Source: Asterias rubens
Lineage: Eukaryota; Echinodermata; Asteroidea; Forcipulatida; Asteriidae
Length of the DNA: 64,000 nucleotides
Assembly: GCF_902459465.1 (NCBI RefSeq)
Contig: NC_047076.1
Location: 14,206,146 to 14,270,145, forward strand
Direction of reading: 5' to 3'
Under the pieces are notes generated by a model, which saw only the letters and a program-made list of their open reading frames with translations, was not told where the DNA came from and did not search any database. Made by a program: the position numbers and the translations under genes. This document shows, piece after piece, positions 46,264 through 58,890 of the stretch (positions within the stretch are counted from its first letter, which is position 1; each line of letters starts with the position of its first letter).

Positions 46264-48726
46264 TCTCAAACGAACCCAAAATACTGTACAGTATGTGATG
46301 ACTTGTGTAAACCCCAATTGATGAAATAGAACGATCCAGTAGGCTCTGCCCACGATGCACATGGGAGCAAGTACACGTTGGGCTCAATGCCTTTCTGCAC
46401 AACCTTATTTGTCAGACCTTCATTGCGGTGTGTTTGGTCAATATGCAATGGGGCGGAGCTTAATGGATCGGTCTATTGTCATCACTGGTGAATGGGTCCT
46501 GGAATTGAGCTACTTCATAATCACTTCAACCAATGGACCCTCATGAAATATGTAATCATGAAATTGCAAATAGCCCATGAGAACTAACATTTTGGTTTGC
46601 AAAACTGAGGGGACATCGCACTGTTTTGTACATGGCTAATGGCCTGCGATACGAGACAGGATTGTGAGTCTGCTTAAAGCACAACTCTGGCGTTTGCCAA
46701 CCAGTAGGGTATGTGTGCATGCATGAATGTAATTAGCATTTTTCATGAAAAGGGTCCATTGGACTGGAACTACATATAGATATCACTAGCAAGCACATCA
46801 AAAATGGCCAAAAATTGTTACCATCTAAAAACTTACACATTTAAATAAAATGTACTTCGGATGTTGCTAGCGTTTGGACTGACAGTTTTTATATTATTTG
46901 GATACTCTTGTGAAATGTGCTAGGGTCTATTTTATGACAAAGACACAAACCATTGTTGCAAAAAGATGCAAAGTCATTTCTGTATATGGTGATATATTAT
47001 ACATATTTCATTAATCTGTCTCATTGTGAGTTTTCTTGAATTGGCAATAGTAATCACTTTACTGCAAAGTTTTAAGTTCTTTTAATTAAATACTTTCAGA
47101 TAATAGACCTTTGTCACGGTGTGGTCATCTTGATTTTACTCCATTTCAACTCAATGTAACCAAACTAAGGCTGAACAAAATAATAGTCTGGTGCCACGCG
47201 CAATGAATGTTAGCATCCATTACGGTTATTGGAAACAGGGAACATTCCCAAGATGGTGACACGTGATAAAAGTCTGTTGAGCCTGTTTGCAGCTCTTCAT
47301 GTTATGATAATTAGCTTACACTTGAGCTTTTATACATATAGAAAATGCTGGTTATGCTGCTGGCTTTACCAGTGTTTGCCTCAGTGAGTAGAAGTTTTGT
47401 TCAACTTACAAACATAACGTCCCAACATTGTGTTTTATAAAAAGAATAGGATTCGTTACATTGCATGGTGAGGTATCAATATATATTTGGTGTGCAGTAA
47501 CACCATGTGTGTATCTACTTGCCAGGTAGAGTTTGTTCTTAAGACAGTTCTTATCAGAACTGAGATGTCTCCCGAACATCCGATAAATCTACTCCGCGAT
47601 TGTAGAATAAAGCCAGACAGTTCTCTAAAAAGAAACTCTACATGGCAAGTACAATATACATGTACATTAAAGTTAAAGCTCTCCCACAATGTGTACTGAC
47701 TACCATTCAGTGACATTTTCATACAAGAACAGTAGATCCTCATCACTGGTTCATTGTTTGAAGGGGGAAATAACATTGTGAGAAACGGCTCCCTCTGAAG
47801 TGGCACAGTTTTCAAGAAAGAAGTAATTTCCATGAATTTGATTTCGAGACCTCAGATTTAGAACTTTAGGTCTGAAAATCAACCATCTAAGCGCACACTA
47901 CTTCGTATGACAAGGGTGTTTTTTTCTTTCATTATTATCTCGCAAGTTGGATGACCGATTGAGCTCAAATTTTCACAGGTCTATTATTTTGTGCATATAT
48001 GTTGAGATACACCAACTGTGAAGGCTAGCTAGTCTTTGACAATTACCAATAGTGTGCACTGCCTTTAAGACCCTCTTTACATGCATGTTTTGTTTTGGCC
48101 TAATTCTCTTGATATCAAAATAAAATTTCTTACAAAGATAGACAATACTGCATCTGTATGAGTGTGTGTTTTCTATCTTTATTTTAAATCCATTTGCCGG
48201 CTGGACAATGTAAGAACGTTGCAAAAGATCAATGTTACAACCTCTTTCCCATGGTAGGTCTGTACCCAGCCTCCATTTTTTTCTTCAAATGTTTTTCCGA
48301 TGTGACCTGCCTGGTTCTTCTATCGCGGTGGGTGAGCATGAAACCAAGCTTTCTGCTCTGCTGATATATAAAAACAAAGAGTCAATCCAACAGCTTTATT
48401 CTACGTACTGTATCTCTTTGGAACTCCTTGGCTGGTGCTTGTTTCCCTCCATCATACAATCTAGACTGTTTTAAGAGGAATTCCAATTCATATCTTCAGC
48501 TCCCCCCGAGTTCCATCTTTAGTTTATGTCTTCTTGCAGCCCCTTACCAAGAATAACTTCTTTTTGCTGTTGCAAACTTGCATTGAAAACAAGGTGAAAA
48601 TAAGAAGATACAAGATCATCTGTGAATATTTGAGAAAGAAGTCTGACAAACAATTTCAATTGCTATTATTTACATGTAATAATTGTTGTGTACGAAAGTG
48701 TTCATGTACTTTGCATGTTTCAGCTA
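46264..48726. other. PSMB3 3' UTR and downstream spacer
   Basis: The left part holds the PSMB3 3' UTR; an AATAAA at 46844-46849 is one candidate signal. A family A MITE fragment occupies 47772-48068. Nothing else with coding or RNA-gene character was seen before the 54-bp array. Confidence 0.5.
47772..48068. repeat. MITE family A, right two thirds
   Basis: Starts inside the element at AACATTGTGAGAAACGGCTCC and ends ATAGTGTGCACTGCCTTTAAG. Confidence 0.8.
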
Positions 48727-51440
48727 GTGTGTCCTTTGTAATAGCCACAAAGTTTAACAACTTGCTCCCTAGCCTAGGTAAACTTTCCTTTGTAATAGCT
48801 ACAAAGTTTAACAACTTGCTCCCTAGCTTAGGTAAACTTTCCTTTGTAATAGCCACAAAGTTTAACAACTTGCTCCCTAGCTTAGGTAAACTTTCCTTTG
48901 TAATAGCTACAAAGTTTAACAACTTGCTCCCTAGCTTAGGTAAACTTTCCTTTGTAATAGCCACAAAGTTTAACAACTTGCTCCCTAGCCTAGGTAAACT
49001 TTCCTTTGTAATAGCTACAAAGTTTAACAACTTGCTCCCTAGCTTAGGTAAACTTTCCTTTGTAATAGCTACAAAGTTTAACAACTTGCTCCCTAGCCTA
49101 GGTAAACTTTCCTTTGTAATAGCTACAAAGTTTAACAACTTGCTCCCTAGCTTAGGTAAACTTTCCTTTGTAATAGCCACAAAGTTTAACAACTTGCTCC
49201 CTAGCCTAGGTAAACTTTCCTTTGTAATAGCTACAAAGTTTAACAACTTGCTCCCTAGCCTAGGTAAACTTTCCTTTGTAATAGCCACAAAGTTTAACAA
49301 CTTGCTCCCTAGGTAAACTTTCCTTTGTAATAGCTACAAAGTTTAACAACTTGCTCCCTAGCCTAGGTAAACTTTCCTTTGTAATAGCCACAAAGTTTAA
49401 CAACTTGCTCCCTAGCTTAGGTAAACTTTCCTTTGTAATAGCTACAAAGTTTAACAACTTGCTCCCTAGCCTAGGTAAACTTTCCTTTGTAATAGCCACA
49501 AAGTTTAACAACTTGCTCCCTAGCCTAGGTAAACTTTCCTTTGTAATAGCTACAAAGTTTAACAACTTGCTCCCTAGCCTAGGTAAACTTTCCTTTGTAA
49601 TAGCTACAAAGTTTAACAACTTGCTCCCTAGCTTAGGTAAACTTTCCTTTGTAATAGCCACAAAGTTTAACAACTTGCTCCCTAGCTTAGGTAAACTTTC
49701 CTTTGTAATAGCTACAAAGTTTAACAACTTGCTCCCTAGCCTAGGTAAACTTTCCTTTGTAATAGCCACAAAGTTTAACAACTTGCTCCCTAGCTTAGGT
49801 AAACTTTCCTTTGTAATAGCTATAAAGTTTAACAACTTGCTCCCTAGCCTAGGTAAACTTTCCTTTGTAATAGCCACAAAGTTTAACAACTTGCTCCCTA
49901 GCTTAGGTAAACTTTCCTTTGTAATAGCTACAAAGTTTAACAACTTGCTCCCTAGCTTAGGTAAACTTTCCTTTGTAATAGCCACAAAGTTTAACAACTT
50001 GCTCCCTAGCTTAGGTAAACTTTCCTTTGTAATAGCTACAAAGTTTAACAACTTGCTCCCTAGCCTAGGTAAACTTTCCTTTGTAATAGCCACAATTTGT
50101 TTAACAATTTGCTCCCTAGCCTAGGTAAACTTTCCTTTGTAATAGCTACAAAGTTTAACAACTTGCTCCCTAGCCTAGGTAAACTTTCCTTTGTAATAGC
50201 TACAAAGTTTAACAACTTGCTCCCTAGCTTAGGTAAACTTTCCTTTGTAATAGCTACAAAGTTTAACAACTTGCTCCCTAGCTTAGGTAAACTTTCCTTT
50301 GTAATAGCCACAATTTGTTTAACAATTTGCTCCCTAGCCTAGGTAAACTTTCCTTTGTAATAGCTACAAAGTTTAACAACTTGCTCCCTAGCCTAGGTAA
50401 ACTTTCCTTTGTAATAGCTACAAAGTTTAACAACTTGCTCCCTAGCTTAGGTAAACTTTCCTTTGTAATAGCCACAAAGTTTAACAACTTGCTCCCTAGC
50501 TTAGGTAAACTTTCCTTTGTAATAGCTACAAAGTTTAACAACTTGCTCCCTAGCTTAGGTAAACTTTCCTTTGTAATAGCTACAAAGTTTAACAACTTGC
50601 TCCCTAGCTTAGGTAAACTTTCCTTTGTAATAGCCACAAAGTTTAACAACTTGCTCCCTAGCTTAGGTAAACTTTCCTTTGTAATAGCTACAAAGTTTAA
50701 CAACTTGCTCCCTAGCTTAGGTAAACTTTCCTTTGTAATAGCCACAAAGTTTAACAACTTGCTTCCTAGTTTAGGTAAACTGTCCTTTGTAATAGCCACA
50801 AAGTTTAACAACTTGCTCCCTAGCTTAGGTAAACTTTCCTTTGTAATAGCCACAAAGTTTAACAACTTGCTCCCTAGCCTAGGTAAACTTTCCTTTGTAA
50901 TAGCCACAAAGTTTAACAACTTGCTCCCTAGCTTAGGTAAACTTTCCTTTGTAATAGCCACAAAGTTTAACAACTTGCTTCCTAGTTTAGGTAAACTGTC
51001 CTTTGTAATAGCCACAAAGTTTAACAACTTGCTCCCTAGCCTAGGTAAACTTTCCTTTGTAATAGCCACAAAGTTTAACAACTTGCTCCCTAGCTTAGGT
51101 AAACTTTCCTTTGTAATAGCTACAAAGTTTAACAACTTGCTCCCTAGCTTAGGTAAACTTTCCTTTGTAATAGCCACAAAGTTTAACAACTTGCTACCTA
51201 GCTTAGGTAAACTTTCCTTTGTAATAGCTACAAAGTTTAACAACTTGCTCCCTAGCTTAGGTAAACTTTCCTTTGTAATAGCTACAAAGTTTAACAACTT
51301 GCTCCCTAGCTTAGGTAAACTTTCCTTTGTAATAGCCACAAAGTTTAACAACTTGCTCCCTAGCTTAGGTAAACTTTCCTTTGTAATAGCCACAAAGTTT
51401 AACAACTTGCTTCCTAGTTTAGGTAAACTTTCCTATGTTA
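48727..51440. repeat. 54-bp minisatellite, about 50 copies
   Basis: The unit runs TCCTTTGTAATAGCCACAAA, GTTTAACAACTTGCTCCCTA, GCTTAGGTAAACTT. Two sites alternate (GCCAC or GCTAC; GCTTAGG or GCCTAGG). Each unit holds two inverted repeats: CTTTGTA with TACAAAG, and CCTAG with CTAGG. The period is a multiple of three and stop-free in one frame on each strand, so frames of 214-387 codons appear, interrupted only by a short deletion near 49309 and 2-base insertions near 50096 and 50314. No start context, splice signals or family match support translation. Confidence 0.97.
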
Positions 51441-52297
51441 GGTCTCGCATAATGTTTATAGCTAAGTTCCCGCTTTAAATGATTAGTCCAGATGTTTCTG
51501 CAAAAATTATGGATACAAAATAGTTTCTCTAAGATAAAACCTGTAATTATCTTATTAAAAAGAGAAAAGCAACTTCTATTCAGTAACTGGACCATCAAAC
51601 GAAATTTCCACTCCTTTACAATCTATTGAGACCATGTTCGATTGAATGACTTTCAACATTGCTGCAGCAACCAATGGCCATAGGTGCAGAAGTCACAAGA
51701 TTATATACCGTTGGCATTATCAAAGTTGAGGGCCGGCAGCAGCAACCCTGGAAAGCGCCCCCTATAGTTTTTGAATGTGCAATCGTGGCTCAGTGAGTGC
51801 AGTCACTATGGAGTTTTGCACATATAATAATTTGGTTCAGAAATATGAACAATTTATTTTTGTATGGCTTTTCTTACTTTCTATGGATGCTATAAGAGCT
51901 GAGTAGATGTGGATTGTATTTATTTAATTTTGGAAGAATATTTAATTTGGGAAGAATTTCTTTTTTTCTTTTTCTTTTACGATACAAAAACTGTATTGTG
52001 ACAGCAACCTCCAAGACACGCACTTATTTATGGACTAACTAGCTTTGTTTTTCAGGTTTCAGGTTTATTTCTGTCCATATCATGTGTACATGTACAGTTT
52101 AAGGGAAAAACTAATTAAAGAACTTTATAATAGTATGGGGAAGTCGCAGACAGAAAGCCTAGGCTTGTACAGCGTCTGGCCTCTACAAAAAGAATACATA
52201 ATAAATAGTAAGTTACAATCATGAGTTTTTGAAAATAGATAAATAAGAAATAAGCAATATTCAATATGAAGTTTATTTATTGAATAATTTAATAAAC
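51441..52297. other. Spacer between the two tandem arrays
   Basis: No gene, clear repeat terminus or RNA gene was seen. TTTCAGGTTTCAGGTTTATTT at 52055 is a small direct repeat. Confidence 0.5.
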
Positions 52298-52840
52298 ATA
52301 ATGTCACGGCCATTGTTATTAATTAGCATATTAATGAGGACTCAAATTCACTCAATAAACAACAGACAATGCCATGGCCATTGTAATTAATTAGCATATG
52401 AATGATGACTCAAATACCATGAATAATCATACAATGCCATGACCATTGTAATTAATTAGCATATTAATGAGGGCTCAAATACCATGAATAATCATACAAT
52501 GTCATGACCATTGTAATTAATTAGCATATTAATGAGGGCTCAAATACCATGAATAATCATACAATGCCATGACCATTGTTATTAATTAGAATATTAATGA
52601 GGACTCAAATTCATTCAATAAACAACAGACAATGCCATGGCCATTGTAATTAATTAGCATATGAATGACTCAAATACCATGAATAATCATTAAATGCCAT
52701 GACCATTGTAATTAATTAGCATATTAATGAGGACTCAAATACCCTCAATATTCATACAATGCCATGACCATTGTAATTAATTAGCATATTAATGAGCGCT
52801 CAATTACCCTCAATAAACGTCCATGCAATGTCATGACCAT
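52298..52840. repeat. 62-68 bp AT-rich tandem array, about 8 copies
   Basis: Unit marks are ATGCCATGACCATTGTAATT, AATTAGCATATTAATGAGG and CTCAAATACC. Successive CATTGT positions are 68, 65, 65, 65, 68, 62 and 65 bp apart. The 68-bp units carry AACAACAGACAA, and the other form carries ATGAATAATCATAC. Confidence 0.93.
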
Positions 52841-53217
52841 AAAAACCCCAATAAGAGTTACTGAACCAAATGTGTCACATGTCCTTAAATAATAACTATT
52901 AATAAAGAACATGGTGGCCACCATGTGGGGGTACCCCAGGACACTAATAATATTGTTTGGATGAATAACGGAAAGACAGACTGCACACAATAAAAGTTAC
53001 CATTCATATTTAATACAATATTCAAATTCAGTAATAGTAATGTTAAACCAATCATTGTACACTTCCTGACAAGCTTGTTGTCTTTATATTTCTAATGAGT
53101 TACCTCTACACATAACCTAATGTTGTTTCATAATTGTAATGAGCAATTGCATTACAAATTTACTTAACTTGTTTCATTCTTGTAATGCAGTAGTTCATTA
53201 AGCACTTGAAACTTTGA

Positions 53218-53251
53218 CATACTTGCAATAAGGTACTTTATTGCAAGTATG
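53218..53251. repeat. Perfect 14-bp hairpin
   Basis: CATACTTGCAATAA and TTATTGCAAGTATG with a 6-base loop. Nearby TTGTAATG/CATTACAA motifs recur between 53.1 and 53.4 kb. Confidence 0.9.
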
Positions 53252-53399
53252 TTATAATTGCATGAGTGTAATAAAGTACCTCATTACAAACATGCAATCT
53301 TTTATGTCAATACATTAACTTGTAAGGAATTATATCATTACATGTTACTATGTATTCTGTCTACAAACTTGTAATGAAGTACGATCATTACAATTAAGT

Positions 53400-54200
53400 T
53401 GACCTAGGCAGCTTGAAGCAGGAACTTCATCACATCAAGACATCACTACAACTCAACGACTAAAAGACCTTAAATTCCTGCAGCCAGCCCAAGCCATTCC
53501 TCATCACACCAGACAAAAGTTCGCAGTTCAAGGCTACCATCAACCTTCTGTACATCAGCCATGCATCTCACAAACTCCAACGAATCTTCAGCCAAGCTCA
53601 AGTCAAGACCTTTCCAGAACAAACAAGATCCAAACATCACTTCACACACACAAAGACCAGCAAGACACTCACGCCAAAGCTGTTGTTTATCACATTCCCT
53701 GTGAATGTGATGACACAGAGACCTGCTGCATTCACATCCACGAGAATCAAGGAACATCAAGCCATGACAAATCAGCCGTCATCAAACATTCACACAAACA
53801 AAGTTAACTCATCAAATGGAAGCCAAGCTCATCGCACGAGTCAGTTGTGCACCAACGCAGAGTCAGGGACGCCATCGAGATACAAGCACATCACACAGTT
53901 CCACAAGACATCAGGTTTTTCATCAACGACATCTGATTACCCATACTCAAGCCAACCCTTTCAGCAGCAGCTCACCACAACAATTCACACTCCAACTCAC
54001 TGGCATCACAGGTCAAGAACAGCTTGGATCCTTCTGCCCAAATTGTGCATCCCTCCAGTGCTACTTAAGCTCCACCACCACTACTAGTTCAGCTTTCTCC
54101 TGAAGACAAGCGGAGTCTACTGTTTGAAATGTCGAGACCACACAGGCTCTTTTCAGAGTCAACACTAACACAACGAGATTTACACATTGTTGTACACGCA
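53400..54200 (+). pseudogene. Decayed Penelope-like element, GIY-YIG endonuclease fragment
   Basis: One plus frame reads AVVYHIPCECDD and, further on, SHDKSAVIKHSHK; a second frame supplies RIKEHQA between them. Order and spacing match the GIY-YIG endonuclease domain that follows the reverse transcriptase in Penelope-like elements (V-V-Y-x-I-P-C ... R-x-K-E-H ... S-A-V-x-x-H). The frames must be switched, and the Y-I-G part is replaced by residues without Gly, so it is dead. Downstream, near 54.1 kb, CTGAAGACAAGCGGAGTC and GAAATGTCGAGACC resemble a motif often found after this domain. The plus strand is strikingly poor in G. No reverse transcriptase core was found. Confidence 0.55.
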
Positions 54201-55101
54201 AGTTTACTATAATACTTATAGTTTCTTCCTATTTATCCACACCATGCAAAGCTTCAAACAATACTAATATTCAAGTCATTGTTCCACAATAAGAAAACAT
54301 TGTGTTAGTGAGTTCAATCTGCAGATGAATCCGGATGATCATGCTGTAATATCAAGATCCATTGGAAGATTTGTTCAATGTTGTTCATGCTCTTGGAAAG
54401 TCTACTCATTGGTCCAAGCACATCCTTAGTAACAGTCAAAGCTGGTGGATATGACCTTAGATGAGGGCAGTCATCATGAAGAAACAGTCCTCCTTTACAA
54501 AGACTGTGTTGAAGCAACAGTTTTATTGGTGCTGCATAATGTGGCTCAGCATCTTGACGTAATCAACTCTTAGTTGTTCCACTCTGTTCATCCTGTAATA
54601 TGAACAAAACGGAAAAGAAAAAAGATTTATAAGTTAAATTTGTGTGTATAAGCAAAGTTTATTTTCTGCACTTTAATGGATTTCTCAAATTACAAATCTA
54701 GCTTAGCTAAAAGAGATCTTACCTTCAAGGATCCTGCATAAGTAGGTGTAGAAAACTTGATGTATATCTCCTCAAGCCATGACGTATCTCTCTTTGTGTT
54801 GTGATGTCACATCTTCACGGTCCATGTTGACAGGATGGCAGAAAAGCAGTCATCACAATCACCTGAATGTAAGTAGTAGTTGAGCGAGAGGTTGTCTTCA
54901 GCCGATGCCATCTCAGGAACCTCAGATGGTCGCCTTCCACGCTCCCACCAGCATCAGCATCTTAAGCTCAGTTGTTTCTGGTTGTGTGTTGTGTCCTTCA
55001 GCTGATCTAAGAATGTTAGTTCGGGAATATGTCATGAGCATTAAATCTGGGTTTGACTTTTTTGATTATTATTTGTTAGGGTTTTTTTCTCTGAATTTTT
55101 A

Positions 55102-57720
55102 GAGAGTAAAATTGTTCTCATCAACTCATTTGTTTGGTGATCACATTCCAGTTTGGTGATCACATTGCACAGGAAACAACAAAATGTTCATGTTTTTTTC
55201 ATTTTCAAAATAAGCCACAAAAACACTTTTGTTACTTAATATTAATTTTATTTAATATTTGTTTCCTTAAAACCTCAAAAAATGGAGGGGATCAAAAAGA
55301 TTTATAAAAAATTACAGTATAAGGGATAATAACACGTAACAAAACTGTTTTACAGACAAAAATGACTAATACCGTATTCTACATTCTTATGGAGTCATTT
55401 TACCTGGAAACTTGATCTGTTAGACTCCAACATATCTTCTCATCTACCAGGTAGACAGGAACCCTCCAGCTGTCGTCATCTTGGCCCCTCATCGTTGGCA
55501 GATAGACGTCACCAGCCCATACGCAGACGCCTCGTTGGCAGATAGACATCACCAGACTTCAAAGGCAGTTGGTTTCGCATTACACCATTGCAGTAAATAA
55601 AAGACAAAGAAAAGATATATTCAGAAAATATACTTCCAAACAGAATTATTCCATTTAGTTTGGGAATACTTCAGGTGCATATAAATCTGGCTTTGAGTTT
55701 TCGATCATTATTTGTTAGTGTTTCATTCTCGGAATTTTTAGAGAGAAAAATTTCACTCATGAACTGGTTTGTTTGCATTTAACACACCATCAAAAACTTG
55801 TGAAATTCGCAAAATTTTGGTAAACACATTCCAGAGGAACAAAAGGTAGTTCATGTTTTGTTAGGGATTGATGGTTTTATTGGAGCTAGTTTTGTTTGGG
55901 CATTCAAAATAAGCCACTTGAAGTTTTGAAAAGCACTTTTTATTACTTAGTATTACAGAAAAAAATGACTAATACTGTATTCTACAGTCTTAAGGAGTCA
56001 TCTTACCTGGAAACTTGATCTGTTAGACTGCAATACATTTTCTCATCACCCAGGGAGACAGAGCGTTTCTCGATGAAGCCAGGCATCCAGTTGTCATCAT
56101 CTAGGCCCCTCATCGTCGGCAGACAGACGTCACCAGCCAGAACACTAATACTGTATTTTACTTTCTTAAGTCATCTTACCTGAAAACTTGCATTCTTAGA
56201 GACCATAAGACACCTTCAACCAAGGTCTTCCATGATTCCTTGTAACATCACCTGTATGGAGAATCATTCAATAACTGCATCACTAAGTCAGTTCAAAATT
56301 TGAGATAAGTCACTGCTTTTCATCAACAAGTTTGAACTCTTTATGTCATCTCAAAGACACCGATTAAATGAAAAAATATTGACTCAACAAACTTTCTGCA
56401 CAATCCTTTTAAAGGAACATTACAGAATTGGTTTTTGCTAACAAAACAGTTGCTGGCAGTATAAGCACTTGTAATCCACCCTAAACATAAACTGACAAAC
56501 CTGTAGAAGATTGAGATCGTTTGACCATCTGGGTCACGAGAGAATAAAGAAAATCAATTACAAAATTTGCATTGCACTGATGCCAAAACAAAAATGAATA
56601 AAACGCGCACTGAGCAATAAACTCAAAACGCGAATTTAGATTATTTATTTCCCATCAAATATGAAATTTCAGACATAAGTATTTTACGGGATGTTTTCTA
56701 CTATCATCATCATCATCAGACCGTGTAAGTTTTATGAAAATCTGTGATCTTCATGATTTTTGTTTCTTACCAGTTCTGTAACGTTCCTTTAAGTTATGTT
56801 ATTACATGGGTAAAAACTGTTTTAGTTTTGTTTGTTTTAACAAACAATAAAGTTGCCATTATTACATCTGTTGTTGATCCATTAGACTGCAATGCATGTT
56901 CTCATCAACCAGGGAGACAGGAACACTTTTTTATGAAGCCAGCAGATAGGTGTCACCAGCACGAACGCAGACGCCATTGATGTCATCGTGGCTTGGATTG
57001 GGATGTGCACATTCCATTGGACTCCCTACTTCACAGGCAGTTTGTTCCGCATTTCACCATTGCAGTAAATAAAAGACAAAAAATAGATACATTCAGAAAA
57101 TGCACTTCCAAATAAAATTATTCCATTTAGTTTATGAATATTTCAGGTGAATATTTATATATTTTATATTTTATGAATATTTCAATATTTCGATCATATT
57201 ATTTGTTATTACTGTTTCTTTCTCTGAATTTATAGAGAGTCAAATATTTCTCATCAACTGGTTTGTTTGCATTTAGCAAATCATAAAATACTTTTGAATT
57301 TTTCATTAAACTTTGATGAACACATTCCAGAGGAAAGAAAGGAATGTTCATGTTTTATCAAGGATTGACTGCATGGTTTTATTGCTAGTTTTATTTGGGC
57401 ATTCAAAATAAGCCACATGAAGTTTTCAAAAGCACCTTTTTTATGACTGAAATGACTAATACTGTATTTTACTTTCTTAAGTCATCTTACCTGGAAACTT
57501 GCATCCTCGCAGACCATAAGACACCTTCAACCAAGGTCTTGACTTTCCAGTTTCCATTGGACTCCGTATCACGCTTTCCAATGACAGTTGGTTCCGCATT
57601 TCACCATTGCAGTAAATAAAAGACAGAAAATACATGCATTCAGAAAATTCTCTTCCAAACAGAATTATTCCATTTAGTTTGGGAATATTTCAGGTGCATA
57701 TAAATGGTGTGAGTGGTTGT
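55102..57720. repeat. Degenerate tandem duplications, 3 or more units
   Basis: Three copies of GCAGTAAATAAAAGACA with TTCCATTTAGTTT start near 55590, 57063 and 57610. Three copies of a GAGAG, TCTCATCAACTGGTTTGTT and ACACATTCCAGAGGAA block start near 55102, 55741 and 57235. These carry the exon-like blocks of the entry above, so exons and flanking introns were duplicated together. Confidence 0.8.
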
Positions 57721-58775
57721 TACATGACAAGTGACTGATAACGGATGGTGTGGAGTTATAGATGGGGTACGTTCTCGCTGTCGTTGAACGAACCCCTGAT
57801 TGTTAAGATGTAACATGCAAGCATGGAAATGAGCTTAGTAGATTTTAAAGTGATGGTGTAGATATGGGAGTGAGCTTGTTAATCATGCAGTTTGGTGCAG
57901 GTTTGATGTTAGAGTGAATAAATGGTGATAATAATATACCTTTAGGATGGACGTAATCCCTCTGTGCCGTAATACCACAGGATTACAGTGGTTGCAGGGT
58001 CTGTCATGAGAGAGCATGTAGATGAGAAGGACTCCATCCCAGGGTCTCAATCTCAGTCACTGCATGTTGGGAAAAAAAGAAGTTGTGAAACATGTTTGGT
58101 AACAACAATCACAGTAAATGAAGGTAGCTCCAGTGGTAAGAGAGTTAAGCAGCCCTGATTGGCCAGCACTAAATGCTTAAAGAAGTACTTGAATGAGAAT
58201 GTTTGCATGGGAATGCTGTTTAAACTTGCTTATAATGTGTTTGTTATGGAATGTATTTTTGGTGCATTTACACTTCCAGATTTCCTGTTGTTATCATTCA
58301 CAAAACTAGGCCCCCACCTCAACATTACCTCAGTTTCCCAAACTCTGTTGCTTCATGGTTGTTATTAGTATTACACAGTGCTATCATGCTCTATTCCAAA
58401 TGTAATCATTGGTCTTACCACAGTATGCTGTGGAACACAGTACTGCTGACCTTAAACAAGGTGAAGGCTGACCGTACCAATAAACCACTTATCACTCAGG
58501 TTGACTTCCTCCCATTAACCAGTCACAACAATGTTGATATGGAATTTGGCTGGTAACCTATTTCTGTTTAAGCAATTACTTTGTGTTTAGCAGCTTTGTG
58601 ATGTTGGTCACTGACTGGAGAAGCAATTGGTTAGTAGACTGTTGCATAACCAAGTTATAGCTAATCCTCCTGGGAATCTTTAACACAGAAAGAGTTTCTT
58701 TTTGTAACATCAAATTCTGTAAAGCAATTTGTTTTTGGCTCAGCAGCTTTTTATAAATAATTATTTGGCCCTGAG
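57721..58775. other. No gene recognised
   Basis: Open frames of 69 and 101 codons on the plus strand (58159-58556) show no family features. GGTAGCTCCAGTGGTAAGAG at 58124 is weakly tRNA A-box-like. Confidence 0.4.
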
Positions 58776-58890
58776 AGAGGCGAGAGGGGTTGGATTGTAG
58801 CCCCTGTGTGGCCAATGGATTGTAGCCCCTGTGTGGCCAAGGGGAGCTGAATCCTCCTTGGCCACACAAGTGGGGCTAGGTTAGGTAGGT
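58776..58890. repeat. Short direct repeat with inverted part
   Basis: GGATTGTAGCCCCTGTGTGG occurs twice, 26 bp apart, followed by the inverse CCTTGGCCACACAAGTGGGG. Confidence 0.8.

Noticed and set aside
48534-51478. Long open frames (up to 387 codons) on both strands across the 54-bp array
   Set aside because: They exist because the repeat period is a multiple of three; there is no start context, splice pattern or protein family match, so no CDS is called.
54090-54150. Hammerhead ribozyme, suggested by CTGAAGA and GAAA near each other
   Set aside because: The stem II bases between the two core boxes do not pair convincingly and stem I/III closure was not found.
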